From the NCBI GenBank assembly GCA_013001055.1, contig JABDNH010000021.1, positions 1 through 64,000 of the forward strand: DNA of 64,000 nucleotides, given 5' to 3'. The notes under the pieces were generated by a model. It made no database searches. It had not been told where the DNA came from and saw only the letters and a program-made list of their open reading frames with translations. Positions 34,936 through 44,665 of this stretch are shown here, one piece after another. The DNA is from Sphingomonas sp. GTDB taxonomy: Bacteria; Pseudomonadota; Alphaproteobacteria; Sphingomonadales; Sphingomonadaceae. The translations under genes and the position numbers were made by a program. How positions within the stretch are numbered: position 1 is the stretch's first letter; every line of letters starts with the position of its first letter.

Positions 34936-36189
34936 CTAGAAAAGAGCAGGATCAACCTGCAGGTAGAAATAGCCCATCAACAGGCTGCCGAGGACATAGT
35001 TGACCAGGTAATAGAGGAATTGCTTCCCGCCTGCAGCCACCGAAAAGACGATCAGCAGGATATTCGACGTACGGAACAGGAAAATTCCCAGTAGGATAGT
35101 CAGAATATCCACCGTGCCGATGAAATAGACTCCGATGCCAAGGATCGAAGGCAGGAGGAAGGATATGAACAACTCGGAGTTCCGCTTTCGCGAACGCATG
35201 AACGACTGCAGATAGAAATGCAGCGTATTCACCCCGACGGCCGCGACGAGGAAACAGAAAACCGGGAAGAGCGATTGGAACCGCGCGCCGAAATAAAGGA
35301 CGTAGAGCCACTCGCCGAAGATCCAGAAGAAAATAGAAGCTGCAAGGATCGCAAAGGAAATGAGCATTCCGGCGCCCATGTAGCGGCCGAGATACGTATC
35401 GTCCTTGCAGATACGCGGATAGAAATAATAGCTCGCCAATTGCGAGATGACGCCCGATTTCACCGGTAGGTCAGCGACGATATTATACTTGCCCGATGTA
35501 TCGGAGCCGAGGAATGTCAGCGCGGCGATACGGTCGGCAAAATCGCCCGCAGAGCGCACCAGGTTCTGGCCGAAGACCAACGCGATCTCACGTGTCGAGA
35601 CATGGACCGGCCTGCCCTCGATGGAGATGAACGGCAGCGCCGCCAGCAGCATCAGCGCGAAGGAAATCGCATTCCCGGCAAGCAGCACCCACGGCAGGTA
35701 TTGCTCACCCAGCGTCAGCGGCACGGCGACGAGGCCGACAAAGATGATGGCGATCGCAGAACTTCGGATGAGATAGGCATGACCTGAACGCAGCACAGCC
35801 TCGAGGCGCGCCCAGAAAGGCCCCGTCATCAGGAAAAAGAAGAGCGATAGGCCAAGACTGATCGCGAACGCGGAGCCGAACTGCGGAAGCGCCAGCGACG
35901 ATATTGCAGTGATCAGGATGGAAGCGCCGATCGCGACGATGAAGCTTTTGCGCGTAAGCGACTTCAAGCTGACCTGCCCCTCGATATGCACGAGCTCGCG
36001 CGTCAGGCTCGGCCGGAACATGTCGAATATGCCGAAGAATGCATGGGCGACGATGATCGCACCTGCCATCTCCAATCCCTCGTCGCTCAAGGTACGCGCG
36101 AGAAATGGAGTCATCGCCAACGATACGGCGAGCGGCAACGTCCCCGCTGCCGCCAGCGCGAAGACCTGCCGATCGACCTTGAAAGTCAT
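34936..36189 (-). CDS. wzx: Polysaccharide flippase (Wzx-like, MOP superfamily)
   Basis: A 417-residue integral membrane protein with about twelve hydrophobic helices and the typical early segment LPLAVSLAMTPFLARTLSDEG. It should flip the undecaprenyl-linked repeat unit to the periplasm. The true start is ATG 36189, in a 4-bp ATGA overlap with wzy; the open frame upstream of it is only the shadow of wzy. Sequence divergence is normal for Wzx, so the call rests on topology and neighbours. Confidence 0.83.
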   Translation of the reverse strand: MTFKVDRQVFALAAAGTLPLAVSLAMTPFLARTLSDEGLEMAGAIIVAHAFFGIFDMFRPSLTRELVHIEGQVSLKSLTRKSFIVAIGASILITAISSLALPQFGSAFAISLGLSLFFFLMTGPFWARLEAVLRSGHAYLIRSSAIAIIFVGLVAVPLTLGEQYLPWVLLAGNAISFALMLLAALPFISIEGRPVHVSTREIALVFGQNLVRSAGDFADRIAALTFLGSDTSGKYNIVADLPVKSGVISQLASYYFYPRICKDDTYLGRYMGAGMLISFAILAASIFFWIFGEWLYVLYFGARFQSLFPVFCFLVAAVGVNTLHFYLQSFMRSRKRNSELFISFLLPSILGIGVYFIGTVDILTILLGIFLFRTSNILLIVFSVAAGGKQFLYYLVNYVLGSLLMGYFYLQVDPALF

Positions 36190-37496
36190 CGGCGTGCTTT
36201 GCGCCGCAACATGGAATGATAGATCACTGCAGCGATCATCAGACCGATCAGCGGGCTGATGATCGGCTGACGCATTGGCACATTCAAGTTGTTGGACACG
36301 ACCAGGAACACCATCAGGACGACGCCAAAAAGGCTGAGGTAGAGATGATCTTCCTTGAGCCGCTGCGACACGATCATCATGACCGAACCGAAGAGCAGGC
36401 GTACGCTGATTGCGAGAAATGCCAGTCCGCCGAACAGCCCGCACCAGACGAACGCATCGACATACATGTTGTGCGCCGACGGCGCCAAAATACCGTCTCC
36501 GAACACACTGACATTGGGCGGCAGGAAGCCCGATCCGAACAGAGGATCCCAGAAGAAAACCTTGATGGCTTCGCGGATCATGAAGTCGCGCCCACCGAAC
36601 TGGGCGCCTTCGTTCTGAAGCGACGCAATCTTGTTGAGCATGCGGAAATCTGATGCTGCAAAGGTTTCGAAAATCGCATTCAGGTTAATGATCAGCAACG
36701 CGCCCGCGATGAAGCCTCCAAAGAATAGGGCCGCTTTCAAGTAGGGGCTACGCGCTGCGAAAAGCAGGATCGTCGACAGCAGGTAGGTCAGCAGGCCTTC
36801 ACGCGACGCCAGCGCCAGAAGTACGATCAGCGCGGCACCGTTGATGATCAGCATGAACTTGCGACTGACCTTCAGTTCTTTGGAAAAGAACAACGCGTTG
36901 AGCAGCGACATCCCGAAGGAAATCGCGGTCGGGACGTAGACGGCGATCTGGTACTGGCCTGGCAGAATGCGGTTCTGCGACAGGCGGCCCGCATCGCCCA
37001 GCCCGCCATAGGCAACGAATTCGATGATCGTCGACGCCCCGTACCAGCCGATATTTGCGATCACGCCGATCAGGAACCAGCGCATGAATGTCTTGAAACG
37101 CTCGGTCCCCATGATCGTGAGAAAATAGGGAAGCCAGACGAATGGCATGATCCATTGATAGGCAAACAGGATGGCGTCCGGACTGCGCATGATCGCGTTG
37201 AGCGACCCCATCACGAGGCAGTAGAGACAAAAGATCACCACCAGGAACAGGAACATTCCGCCGCGGAAATATTGTTGAAACCGGCTGTTGAAGATGAACA
37301 GCAGGAAAAACGGCGAGAGTACCAGCGATATCGGCACCGCGAAACGATCGACTTCGTAGAAGTCCGCCGTCGTCAGCATGAAGAAGTTTGCCGGTTCGAC
37401 GAACAGGCACAGCGGAATGAAGAAGCCAGCTATCCGATCGGCATAGCGCGGCCGCGTGGCGGCGGCGCTGCGCTGGATCGGGATCGCCTGGTTCAT
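36186..37496 (-). CDS. wzy: O-antigen polymerase/ligase-family protein (Wzy-like)
   Basis: A 436-residue membrane protein with about eleven helices and one large periplasmic loop (FGGRDFMIREAIKVFFWDP, then GILAPSAHNMYVDAFVWCG). The conserved loop His lies in SAHNMY. With Wzx adjacent, this is the probable polymerase of the repeat unit. It overlaps wecC by one base (TGATG) and wzx by 4 bp. Confidence 0.82.
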   Translation of the reverse strand: MNQAIPIQRSAAATRPRYADRIAGFFIPLCLFVEPANFFMLTTADFYEVDRFAVPISLVLSPFFLLFIFNSRFQQYFRGGMFLFLVVIFCLYCLVMGSLNAIMRSPDAILFAYQWIMPFVWLPYFLTIMGTERFKTFMRWFLIGVIANIGWYGASTIIEFVAYGGLGDAGRLSQNRILPGQYQIAVYVPTAISFGMSLLNALFFSKELKVSRKFMLIINGAALIVLLALASREGLLTYLLSTILLFAARSPYLKAALFFGGFIAGALLIINLNAIFETFAASDFRMLNKIASLQNEGAQFGGRDFMIREAIKVFFWDPLFGSGFLPPNVSVFGDGILAPSAHNMYVDAFVWCGLFGGLAFLAISVRLLFGSVMMIVSQRLKEDHLYLSLFGVVLMVFLVVSNNLNVPMRQPIISPLIGLMIAAVIYHSMLRRKARR

Positions 37497-38722
37497 CAGC
37501 CTGCTACCACGCCGCGCGTATCGATGACGACACCGTCGAAGCGCAGCTCCTTGACGGCCTGATGGTCGACCAGCACCAGATGGATATCGGCCTCGGCCGC
37601 CCCTGCCGCATCGACAAGCTCTGCACCTTCAAGGCCGTCCGGGAGACTGTCGATATGCGGTTCGAAAACACGCAAGTTCGAATATCTCGTCGCCAATTGC
37701 TTGGCGATCAGGAGCGCCGGGCTTTCGCGCAAGTCATCGATATCCGCCTTGAAGGCGAGACCATAGATGGTAATCGCAACGTCGGACTTGGCCTTGGCCA
37801 TGCCGGCAACCGCCTCGTCGACCTTGGCGAGCACCCAATGGGGCTTGTCGTCATTAACTTCACGCGCGGTACGGATTAGGCGCGCTTCTTCGGGCGTCCT
37901 GGAGACGATGAACCACGGATCTACCGCGATGCAGTGACCACCGACGCCCGGGCCAGGCTGGAGAATGTTGACGCGCGGGTGGCGGTTGGCGAGCGCGATC
38001 AGTTCCCACACATCAATGTCGAGCTTGTCGCAAATCACCGACAATTCGTTGGCAAAAGCAATGTTGACGTCGCGGAAGCTGTTTTCCGTCAGCTTGGCCA
38101 TTTCGGCGGTACGCGCATTGGTGATTACGCAATCGCCGGTGACGAAGGTCTTGTAGAGTTTGGCCGCTTCCTCGCTGCAGCGCGGCGTCATCCCGCCGAT
38201 CACGCGATCGTTATGGATGAGTTCCTGCATCACCTTTCCCGGTAGGACGCGCTCCGGGCAATGAGCGATGCGGATGTCGCTTTCTTCGCCCGCATCCTGC
38301 GGGAAGCTGAGGTCGGGTCGCGCTTCGGCGAGCCATGCTGCCATTTGCTCGGTCGCACCGACGGGCGAAGTCGATTCCAGCACCACCAGGTTGCCTGCTT
38401 TCAGCACCGGCGCGATGGCGTTGGAGGCTTTTTCGATAAATCCCAGGTCAGGCTCGTGATCGTCCTTGAACGGGGTCGGCACGGCAACCAGGAACGCGTC
38501 GGCTGGCTGCGGCGTCGTGGTAGCGACGAGATGCCCGCTTTCGACCACGCTGTGCACCACGATATCGAGATCGGGCTCGACGATATGGACGCGGCCTTCG
38601 TTGATCGTGGCGACCGTGTCCTCGTTCACGTCGACGCCAATCACCTTCACCTTGCGCGAGGCGAACATCGCCGCGGTGGGAAGGCCGATATAGCCAAGAC
38701 CGATTACCGAAACCGTTTTCAT
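37496..38722 (-). CDS. wecC: UDP-N-acetyl-D-mannosamine dehydrogenase
   Basis: A 408-residue UDP-sugar dehydrogenase that oxidises UDP-ManNAc to UDP-ManNAcA with two NAD. It has the Rossmann start VIGLGYIGLPTAAMFA, ESTSPVGATE, HCPERVLPGKVMQELI, TNARTAEMAKLTENSFRDVN, and the catalytic Cys in GPGVGGHCIAVDPWF. The match to enterobacterial WecC motifs is much closer than to UDP-glucose dehydrogenase. It sits 27 bp downstream of wecB, which makes its substrate. Confidence 0.95.
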   Translation of the reverse strand: MKTVSVIGLGYIGLPTAAMFASRKVKVIGVDVNEDTVATINEGRVHIVEPDLDIVVHSVVESGHLVATTTPQPADAFLVAVPTPFKDDHEPDLGFIEKASNAIAPVLKAGNLVVLESTSPVGATEQMAAWLAEARPDLSFPQDAGEESDIRIAHCPERVLPGKVMQELIHNDRVIGGMTPRCSEEAAKLYKTFVTGDCVITNARTAEMAKLTENSFRDVNIAFANELSVICDKLDIDVWELIALANRHPRVNILQPGPGVGGHCIAVDPWFIVSRTPEEARLIRTAREVNDDKPHWVLAKVDEAVAGMAKAKSDVAITIYGLAFKADIDDLRESPALLIAKQLATRYSNLRVFEPHIDSLPDGLEGAELVDAAGAAEADIHLVLVDHQAVKELRFDGVVIDTRGVVAG

Positions 38723-38749
38723 GTAAACGTCCTTACAGATTCCAGCACT

Positions 38750-39871
38750 TTAGGCGAGTTTTGCGGCGAGATGATCGGCGATACGCGCCGAGGCCTTTCC
38801 ATCGCCATAAGGGTTATGCGCGCGACTCATTTGCGCATAGGCAGCTTCATCGTCGAGCAGTTTTGTCGCTTCGCGCACAATGGCGGCATCGTCCGTTCCG
38901 ACCAGCTTGACCGTGCCGGCATCAACCGCTTCGGGCCGCTCGGTCGTGTCACGCATGACGAGTACCGGCTTGCCCAGCGAGGGCGCTTCTTCCTGAACCC
39001 CGCCGCTGTCGGTGAGCACGAGATAGGAGCGCCGCATCAGGTCCACGAACGGCAGATAGTCGAGCGGTGCGATAAGGCGCACGTTGCCGCGCCCGCCAAG
39101 CGTTTCTTCGACCGGCCCCTTAACATTGGGGTTGAGATGTACGGGATAGACGATTTCGACGTCGTCGCGCTCGGCAAGCTTGCCCAGCGCCGTGCAGATG
39201 CGTTCGAACCCGCCGCCGAAATTCTCGCGGCGGTGTCCGGTAACAAGGATGGTCTTGCGGTCCGGATCGGTCGGCACCGATTGCGCGAGCTTGCCCGCCA
39301 GCGCCGCGTCGCCCTCGATCCGCGCCACCACCTCGAGCAGCGCGTCGATGACCGTGTTGCCGGTCACGAGGATTTCATCGGTCGGCACGGCTTCGGAAAG
39401 CAGGTTCTGCTGCGCACGCTCGGTCGGCGCGAAATGGATGCTCGTCACCGCGCCCGCGACCTTGCGATTAATCTCTTCGGGCCAGGGCGAATAGCGGTTG
39501 CCCGTCCGCAATCCTGCTTCGACATGCGCCACCGGGATCTTGGCGTAAAACGCTGCCAGGGAGGCCGCCAGCGTTGTGGTCGTGTCGCCATGCACCAGGA
39601 CCACGTCGGGCTTTTCCCCCTCGAGTACACCGCGCAGGCCCAGAAGCACGTTCGCGGTAATGTCGGTGAGGTCCTGCCCCGGTTTCATCAGGTCGAGATC
39701 ATGATCGGGATGAAGGGCGAACAGCCCCAACACCTGATCGAGCATTTCGCGGTGTTGCGCAGTTACGCAAATACGGCTGTCGAAGCGCGGGTCGGAGGCA
39801 AGCTGTTGCACAACCGGCGCCATCTTGATGGCCTCGGGCCGCGTGCCGAACACGGCCAATGTCTTGATCAT
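38750..39871 (-). CDS. wecB: UDP-N-acetylglucosamine 2-epimerase (non-hydrolysing)
   Basis: A 373-residue GT-B-fold epimerase converting UDP-GlcNAc to UDP-ManNAc. Motifs: [15 protein letters not shown] at the N-terminus, [48 protein letters not shown] and [18 protein letters not shown]. It is the first gene of the long minus-strand polysaccharide operon, starting just downstream of a terminator that ends the preceding ABC/M1 operon. Confidence 0.95.
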   Translation of the reverse strand: MIKTLAVFGTRPEAIKMAPVVQQLASDPRFDSRICVTAQHREMLDQVLGLFALHPDHDLDLMKPGQDLTDITANVLLGLRGVLEGEKPDVVLVHGDTTTTLAASLAAFYAKIPVAHVEAGLRTGNRYSPWPEEINRKVAGAVTSIHFAPTERAQQNLLSEAVPTDEILVTGNTVIDALLEVVARIEGDAALAGKLAQSVPTDPDRKTILVTGHRRENFGGGFERICTALGKLAERDDVEIVYPVHLNPNVKGPVEETLGGRGNVRLIAPLDYLPFVDLMRRSYLVLTDSGGVQEEAPSLGKPVLVMRDTTERPEAVDAGTVKLVGTDDAAIVREATKLLDDEAAYAQMSRAHNPYGDGKASARIADHLAAKLA

Positions 39872-39910
39872 GTCGTTACCCGAATGAAATCAGTATCTTG
39901 GGCAGGCAGC

Positions 39911-39941
39911 AAAATGGCCCCTTCCCGCTCGGGAAGAGGCC
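39911..39941 (-). terminator. Intrinsic terminator of the ABC-transporter operon
   Basis: GGCC-C-CTTCCCG (39916-39927) and CGGGAAG-A-GGCC (39930-39941) form an 11-bp stem with a 2-nt loop. On the minus strand it is followed by TTTT. It separates the ABC/M1 gene from wecB. Confidence 0.75.
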
Positions 39942-39977
39942 TTATTGCACTATCAACCCTGCCGCAACAGGCAACCG

Positions 39978-42900
39978 TCACCCGAAGGTGGACGGCTGCA
40001 CATTATCATCCGAATTGCGGTCGATATAATAGTTGTACGGATCGATACCGACATAGACCGGTCGTTGGTTTGAACGCAGCGTAATGACCGTGGTCCCGTC
40101 TTCGATGTTGCGCTCTTCCATCTTGATCACATCCTGCTGGTCGAAGGCACCAAAGCCCGGTCGTGCGCTGAAGAGCCCGATCTTGACCGGCGCGGTCAAT
40201 GGCACCTCGGTCTCCACGCCCTGCCCGTCCGCCTCGTATTTGGCGGCCTCGACCGTGATCGTGGTGACCCATTCGCCATTCTGCTCGACCGTCTCGGACT
40301 TTGTGACCTTATAGTCGAACAGTACGATCTTCTCGAGCATGTCCTCGACCAAGGCGAGCTCGACCGGGGTCTGCGCCTCGGCCTTGATCTCGTTCACGAT
40401 GTCGATCGAGCGCGGATATGGCGGGCCCTGGAACTTCCAGCGATCCACGTAGCGCGCGAGCGCCGCATTGACCTTGTCCTCGCCCAGCCGCTCGGCGAGC
40501 AGGAAGAAGGCCATCGCGCCCTTGCGGTAATGAATATAGGCCTGGTTTTCGACCCGAACCAGCGGTTGCTCCTCGATGAGCTCACCCTTGCGGCCGCGCA
40601 AATAGCGGTCGAGCTCGTATTTGAGGAAGCGGCGCAACTGGTCTTCGCCGACCTGCTCCTTCATCACCATGATCGCCGAATAGCTTGCCAACGTCTCGGT
40701 CGTCATGGTCGAGCCTTGCTGGAGCCCACCCAGTGCCTGGTGCGCCCAATATTGATGCGCCAGTTCGTGGGCGATCACATATGTGACGAAGTCGACCGCA
40801 TCGGGATCCCCGTCGATTTTCTGCCTGAAACCGATATTTTCCGAATAGGGCATCGTGCCGGCAAAGGCTTGCGCGAAGCTGGCGTAAGGGAATTCAATGA
40901 TGCGGGCGTAATCAAACTGGTATGGACCGAAATTCGCCTCGAAATAATTGAGGCTGGTTTCCATCGCATCGAGCATGCGCGGCACGTTCCATTGATGGCC
41001 TTCCTCATAATAGACCTCGAGCGTGATGTCGCGCAGCTGGCGCGTCGCGACCTCGTAGTCGCCCGACTGGATCGAGAAGAAGTTGAGGATCGGTGCCGAC
41101 GCACGGAATACTGCAGTGCGGCGATCGCCATCGGTGACGTCCGATACTTTTTCGCCCGGCGCGATCGGAATCTGGCTAGCGGCAGTGGTCAGCCTGATCT
41201 CGCTCGTCACCCAGTCGGCGCCGACGTAATTCTGCTCCAGCCCACGCGGATCTTCCAGTGTATAGGGCCGCAGTTCATCGGGCAGATCCTGGCGACGCCG
41301 CGCCGTACGGTCCTGCAGCAAGCCCGTACGGTCCATGCCGATCGTCGGCGCGAAAAGGCTGTTGTTCACGAATGTCTTGTTCGGTGTGATCCCGGTGGCG
41401 GGTACGCCGGCTCGAAAACCGCGATACCAGACGCGCGTCTGGAAATTGAGCTCGGTCTCCGCGCCCGGCTGGAGCGGCGTATCAAACCGGTAGATGCGAT
41501 AGCCAAAATCCTCGTCATGCTCGTCGAGCGTGGCGCCCGCGACATCGAGCGAGAGATATTCGGCATCTTCGCTGGTCTGGCGCACGTGCAGCGTCTCGAT
41601 CACCTCGTCGGTATCGTTACGCAGTAAATAGCGTCCGTCGACCATCATGCGCCGCTCCTCCGGATAGAGGTCGACGTCAAAGGTCACATCGGTGATCGCC
41701 GGCTGCGCGAGCTCCTCATATTGAAGGAAGCGGCGCTCATACTCGGCGATCCGCGCTTCCTGCGCATCGCTGTTGCGATACGTGTTGAGCACGTTGATGT
41801 TGTAATAGAGATAGCTTCCCAGCCCCGCCATCGCGAGCGCGCAGACGGCGGCAATCGCGGTCGGCACACGCGGCAGGCCCGAACGCTTGAGGCGGAAGAC
41901 ACGCTGCGGCAGCGTCAACTCGGCACCGCGGGGCCACAATAGGTGCGCGATGACCAGCAGGATGATCGCGAACAGTCCCCAATAGACCTTGAAGATGAGG
42001 TTGCCCCACAAGAAGGGCGCCGGATCGACAAGGTCGGACAGCGGCACATTGGGCGAACCCGCATAGGTGTACAGCGGGCTCGTAAAGCCAAGGTTGGCAA
42101 GCAGGATGTTGAGCAGGAACCAGGCCAGGATCAGCCCCCAGCCGACATATTTGTTGGGGCTCAAAATCTGCAGGAAGATGGCGATCGTCGTGATCAGCAT
42201 CGCTTCGATCGCCGCCGGGAAGATGAACCAGCTCAGATAGGCCCCGATGCCGAGTTCGGGCGCGCCCGATACCGACTGGTACAAGAGGCCCGTAACCATC
42301 GCCGACAGGTTCACCACCAGCAGGATGAGGAAGATCGCCAGGATCTTGGGCACCGTCATGATCCAGCCGGGCACCGGCGCTGCGCCGACAATCTCGTTCA
42401 TCTTGCGGTCGCGCTCGCGCCACACCAATTCGCCGCCATAGAAGGCTGCGATGATAAGGATGAAGATCGAGAAATTGTCGCGCACCGTGGCAATGGTCGA
42501 GGCCACCGTGGGATAGCTGTCATTGCCGTAGGCCCCTGAATCGAACAGGTCGATCGCGGTGAAGATGATCGCCACGAGGATGAGGATCGGCAGGCCCGGG
42601 CTGCGCAGCATCTGCTGCATCTCGACGCCGAGGCGCGCAGCAAATTGGGCCCAGCGCGAAATCTCGCCGCTCTTGGCGCTGATTGCCTCGCCGCCCAGCG
42701 TCGGCGGAACCGCCGCCAACTTGGCATCCTTGATCGAACGCTTCTCGATCTTGCGCAGCTTTCGCTTGGACGGCGCGCGTTCCGAGTTGGAATAGCGCCA
42801 GTAGGCAATCGCCAAAAATATGACGCCGCCGAGCAGGACGAGGATACGGTTGCTCAACAAGATGCCTTCGAGGTCAATGAGACGGCTGTTGAACTCCGCT

Positions 42901-43574
42901 CCCGTCCAGTAGCGCGTCTCGAGCGTCAGCGCGCCCACACCGAAGGGATCGAACTGTGCGAACAGTGCCTCCTGCTCGGGATCGCCGGCAAAGATGTTCT
43001 GGAAACCGAGATAGAACATCACCAGCAGGATCACGACCACATAGCTCCACATCAGCGATCGGGTCGCTGTGGACACGGAGAAGAGCAGCGCGCTGGCAAA
43101 GAAGAGGTTGGGGATCACGAAGATCAGGAACGGCCAGGCGTAGAATTTGAAGTTGTGCGGTCCGACCAATTCGGGATCGACCCAGGGCATCAGCGTGCCG
43201 AGGAAAAGCCCCAATGGAATGGCAAGGAAGCCGAGCACGGCAACCGCAAAGCTGCCGATGAAACGGCCGAACACCATCTGCCCCTTGGTCACCGGCGTGG
43301 CGCGCACCATCGGCGCAAATCCCGAACTGTCGTCGCGCACGATTGCATTTGCGACGAAGGCGGTCAGGATGAACAGGTAGAAGACCGTGGTGATGGCCTG
43401 CAGCACCATGATCGGATAGGCGCCATTTTCCTTGGTGACGCCGGGCGTTCCGATCTGGACATTTTCCGACGCGGTGAGCCCGAAGCCCAGCAGGAAAAAG
43501 ATGAAGACCCCGACCCAGAAGACGGGGTTCTTGAGCTGGTACTTGAGCTCGAAACTGGCGATCTTGCCGATCAT
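39978..43574 (-). CDS. ABC transporter permease fused to an M1-family aminopeptidase
   Basis: A 1198-residue fusion. The first ~560 residues hold two ABC-2-type permease units with about six helices each, separated by a cytoplasmic stretch. A further helix near residue 575 leads to a large extracytoplasmic M1 peptidase region (about 640-1198). The zinc site HELAH is at 936-940, followed by the third-ligand Glu in TTETLASYS near 960. The fusion type is recurrent in Proteobacteria and Bacteroidetes but its substrate is unknown. The partner ATPase lies directly upstream (22-bp gap). The peptidase presumably faces the periplasm (inference from the helix count). Confidence 0.88.
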   Translation of the reverse strand: MIGKIASFELKYQLKNPVFWVGVFIFFLLGFGLTASENVQIGTPGVTKENGAYPIMVLQAITTVFYLFILTAFVANAIVRDDSSGFAPMVRATPVTKGQMVFGRFIGSFAVAVLGFLAIPLGLFLGTLMPWVDPELVGPHNFKFYAWPFLIFVIPNLFFASALLFSVSTATRSLMWSYVVVILLVMFYLGFQNIFAGDPEQEALFAQFDPFGVGALTLETRYWTGAEFNSRLIDLEGILLSNRILVLLGGVIFLAIAYWRYSNSERAPSKRKLRKIEKRSIKDAKLAAVPPTLGGEAISAKSGEISRWAQFAARLGVEMQQMLRSPGLPILILVAIIFTAIDLFDSGAYGNDSYPTVASTIATVRDNFSIFILIIAAFYGGELVWRERDRKMNEIVGAAPVPGWIMTVPKILAIFLILLVVNLSAMVTGLLYQSVSGAPELGIGAYLSWFIFPAAIEAMLITTIAIFLQILSPNKYVGWGLILAWFLLNILLANLGFTSPLYTYAGSPNVPLSDLVDPAPFLWGNLIFKVYWGLFAIILLVIAHLLWPRGAELTLPQRVFRLKRSGLPRVPTAIAAVCALAMAGLGSYLYYNINVLNTYRNSDAQEARIAEYERRFLQYEELAQPAITDVTFDVDLYPEERRMMVDGRYLLRNDTDEVIETLHVRQTSEDAEYLSLDVAGATLDEHDEDFGYRIYRFDTPLQPGAETELNFQTRVWYRGFRAGVPATGITPNKTFVNNSLFAPTIGMDRTGLLQDRTARRRQDLPDELRPYTLEDPRGLEQNYVGADWVTSEIRLTTAASQIPIAPGEKVSDVTDGDRRTAVFRASAPILNFFSIQSGDYEVATRQLRDITLEVYYEEGHQWNVPRMLDAMETSLNYFEANFGPYQFDYARIIEFPYASFAQAFAGTMPYSENIGFRQKIDGDPDAVDFVTYVIAHELAHQYWAHQALGGLQQGSTMTTETLASYSAIMVMKEQVGEDQLRRFLKYELDRYLRGRKGELIEEQPLVRVENQAYIHYRKGAMAFFLLAERLGEDKVNAALARYVDRWKFQGPPYPRSIDIVNEIKAEAQTPVELALVEDMLEKIVLFDYKVTKSETVEQNGEWVTTITVEAAKYEADGQGVETEVPLTAPVKIGLFSARPGFGAFDQQDVIKMEERNIEDGTTVITLRSNQRPVYVGIDPYNYYIDRNSDDNVQPSTFG

Positions 43575-43595
43575 GGTCTTGGTCCCCCCGGGGCT

Positions 43596-44471
43596 TTACG
43601 CGGCGCGGCGCACTTCAGCGAGCGTGGCGAAATAGACATCCTCGAGCCCGCCCTCGACCGGCTCGAACCCGGCTGGCGCCGTGTCGGCCAGCACGTGGAT
43701 GATCGTCTTGCCTGCGAACAGACGCGTCGAGATGACCTCATGCTTCTCGCGCATGACCTCGACCTCGTCATGGTCGACCGAGGTCTTCCATACCTTGCCG
43801 CGGGTCGAGGCGATGAGGTCCTGCGGCTTGCCCTGCAGTTGCACGCGCCCGTTGGCGAGCACCGCCATGAGCGGACACAGGTCGGCAACATCATCCACGA
43901 TGTGGGTCGACAGGATGACGACTTTCTCATCACCGATGCCGGCCAGCAGGTTGAGGAAGCGGTTGCGTTCTTCAGGGTCGAGGCCTGCCGTCGGTTCATC
44001 CACAATGATGAGATCGGGATCGCCGATCAGTGCCTGGGCGATACCGAAACGCTGGCGCATCCCGCCCGAAAAGCCCGCGATCGACTTGCCCCGCACGGCC
44101 CAGAGGTTGGTTTGGTTGAGCAGCGTATCGACGACCGCCTTTCGCTCGCCCTTGTCCGCTATGCCCTTGAGCACCGCCATATGATCGAGCATCTGGTAGG
44201 CCGACACGCGCGGGTATACGCCGAAATCCTGCGGGAGGTAGCCAAGCCTGCGGCGCAGCGCATCGGGCTCTGCCAACACGTCAATCTCTCCAAAGTGGAT
44301 CGACCCTTGGCTCGGCGTCTGCAACGTCGCGATGCAGCGCATCAGTGTCGACTTGCCCGCCCCGTTCGGCCCCAGCAGCCCGTACATCCCCTTGGGAATA
44401 TCAAGGTCCACCTTGGTCAGCGCCTTGGTGCCGTTCGGATAGGTATGGCTAAGGCCGTAAATCTTGAGCAT
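43596..44471 (-). CDS. ABC transporter ATP-binding protein
   Basis: A 291-residue ATPase. Walker A is GPNGAGKSTLMR (about residues 35-46), the Q-loop is in YLPQDFGVYPR, the signature is FSGGMRQRFGIAQAL, and Walker B is LIIVDEPTAGLDPEERN with the switch His in LSTHIVDDV. The C-terminal ~70 residues are an extra domain. It energises the downstream permease/M1 fusion. Confidence 0.93.
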   Translation of the reverse strand: MLKIYGLSHTYPNGTKALTKVDLDIPKGMYGLLGPNGAGKSTLMRCIATLQTPSQGSIHFGEIDVLAEPDALRRRLGYLPQDFGVYPRVSAYQMLDHMAVLKGIADKGERKAVVDTLLNQTNLWAVRGKSIAGFSGGMRQRFGIAQALIGDPDLIIVDEPTAGLDPEERNRFLNLLAGIGDEKVVILSTHIVDDVADLCPLMAVLANGRVQLQGKPQDLIASTRGKVWKTSVDHDEVEVMREKHEVISTRLFAGKTIIHVLADTAPAGFEPVEGGLEDVYFATLAEVRRAA

Positions 44472-44665
44472 ATGAGCGCACTCCCCCGCGTATTAGGTAG
44501 GCAATACGCTAGACGACGAATCGCCCAGCGCAACGAAACTTTCGACGAGCGGACGAACGGGGGAACATCCGATGACGTATGCCGTAGCGTCAGCCGCCCG
44601 CCCCCTTGCGCTTGGCCGTTTAGCCTTCAATAGAATGCGCGAAACGTCATCAGGAGACCCGATCC

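Noticed and set aside
39911-39945. Insertion-sequence end or attachment site
   Set aside because: The inverted repeat has a 2-nt loop and a T-run on the minus strand, so it is a terminator; no transposase or target duplication is present anywhere in the window.
38261-40084. 607-codon plus-strand open frame across wecC and wecB
   Set aside because: Opposite strand to two enzymes with complete active-site motifs; no recognisable domain.
42645-44633. 662-codon plus-strand open frame
   Set aside because: Antisense to the ABC permease and ATPase genes; no domain, no RBS.
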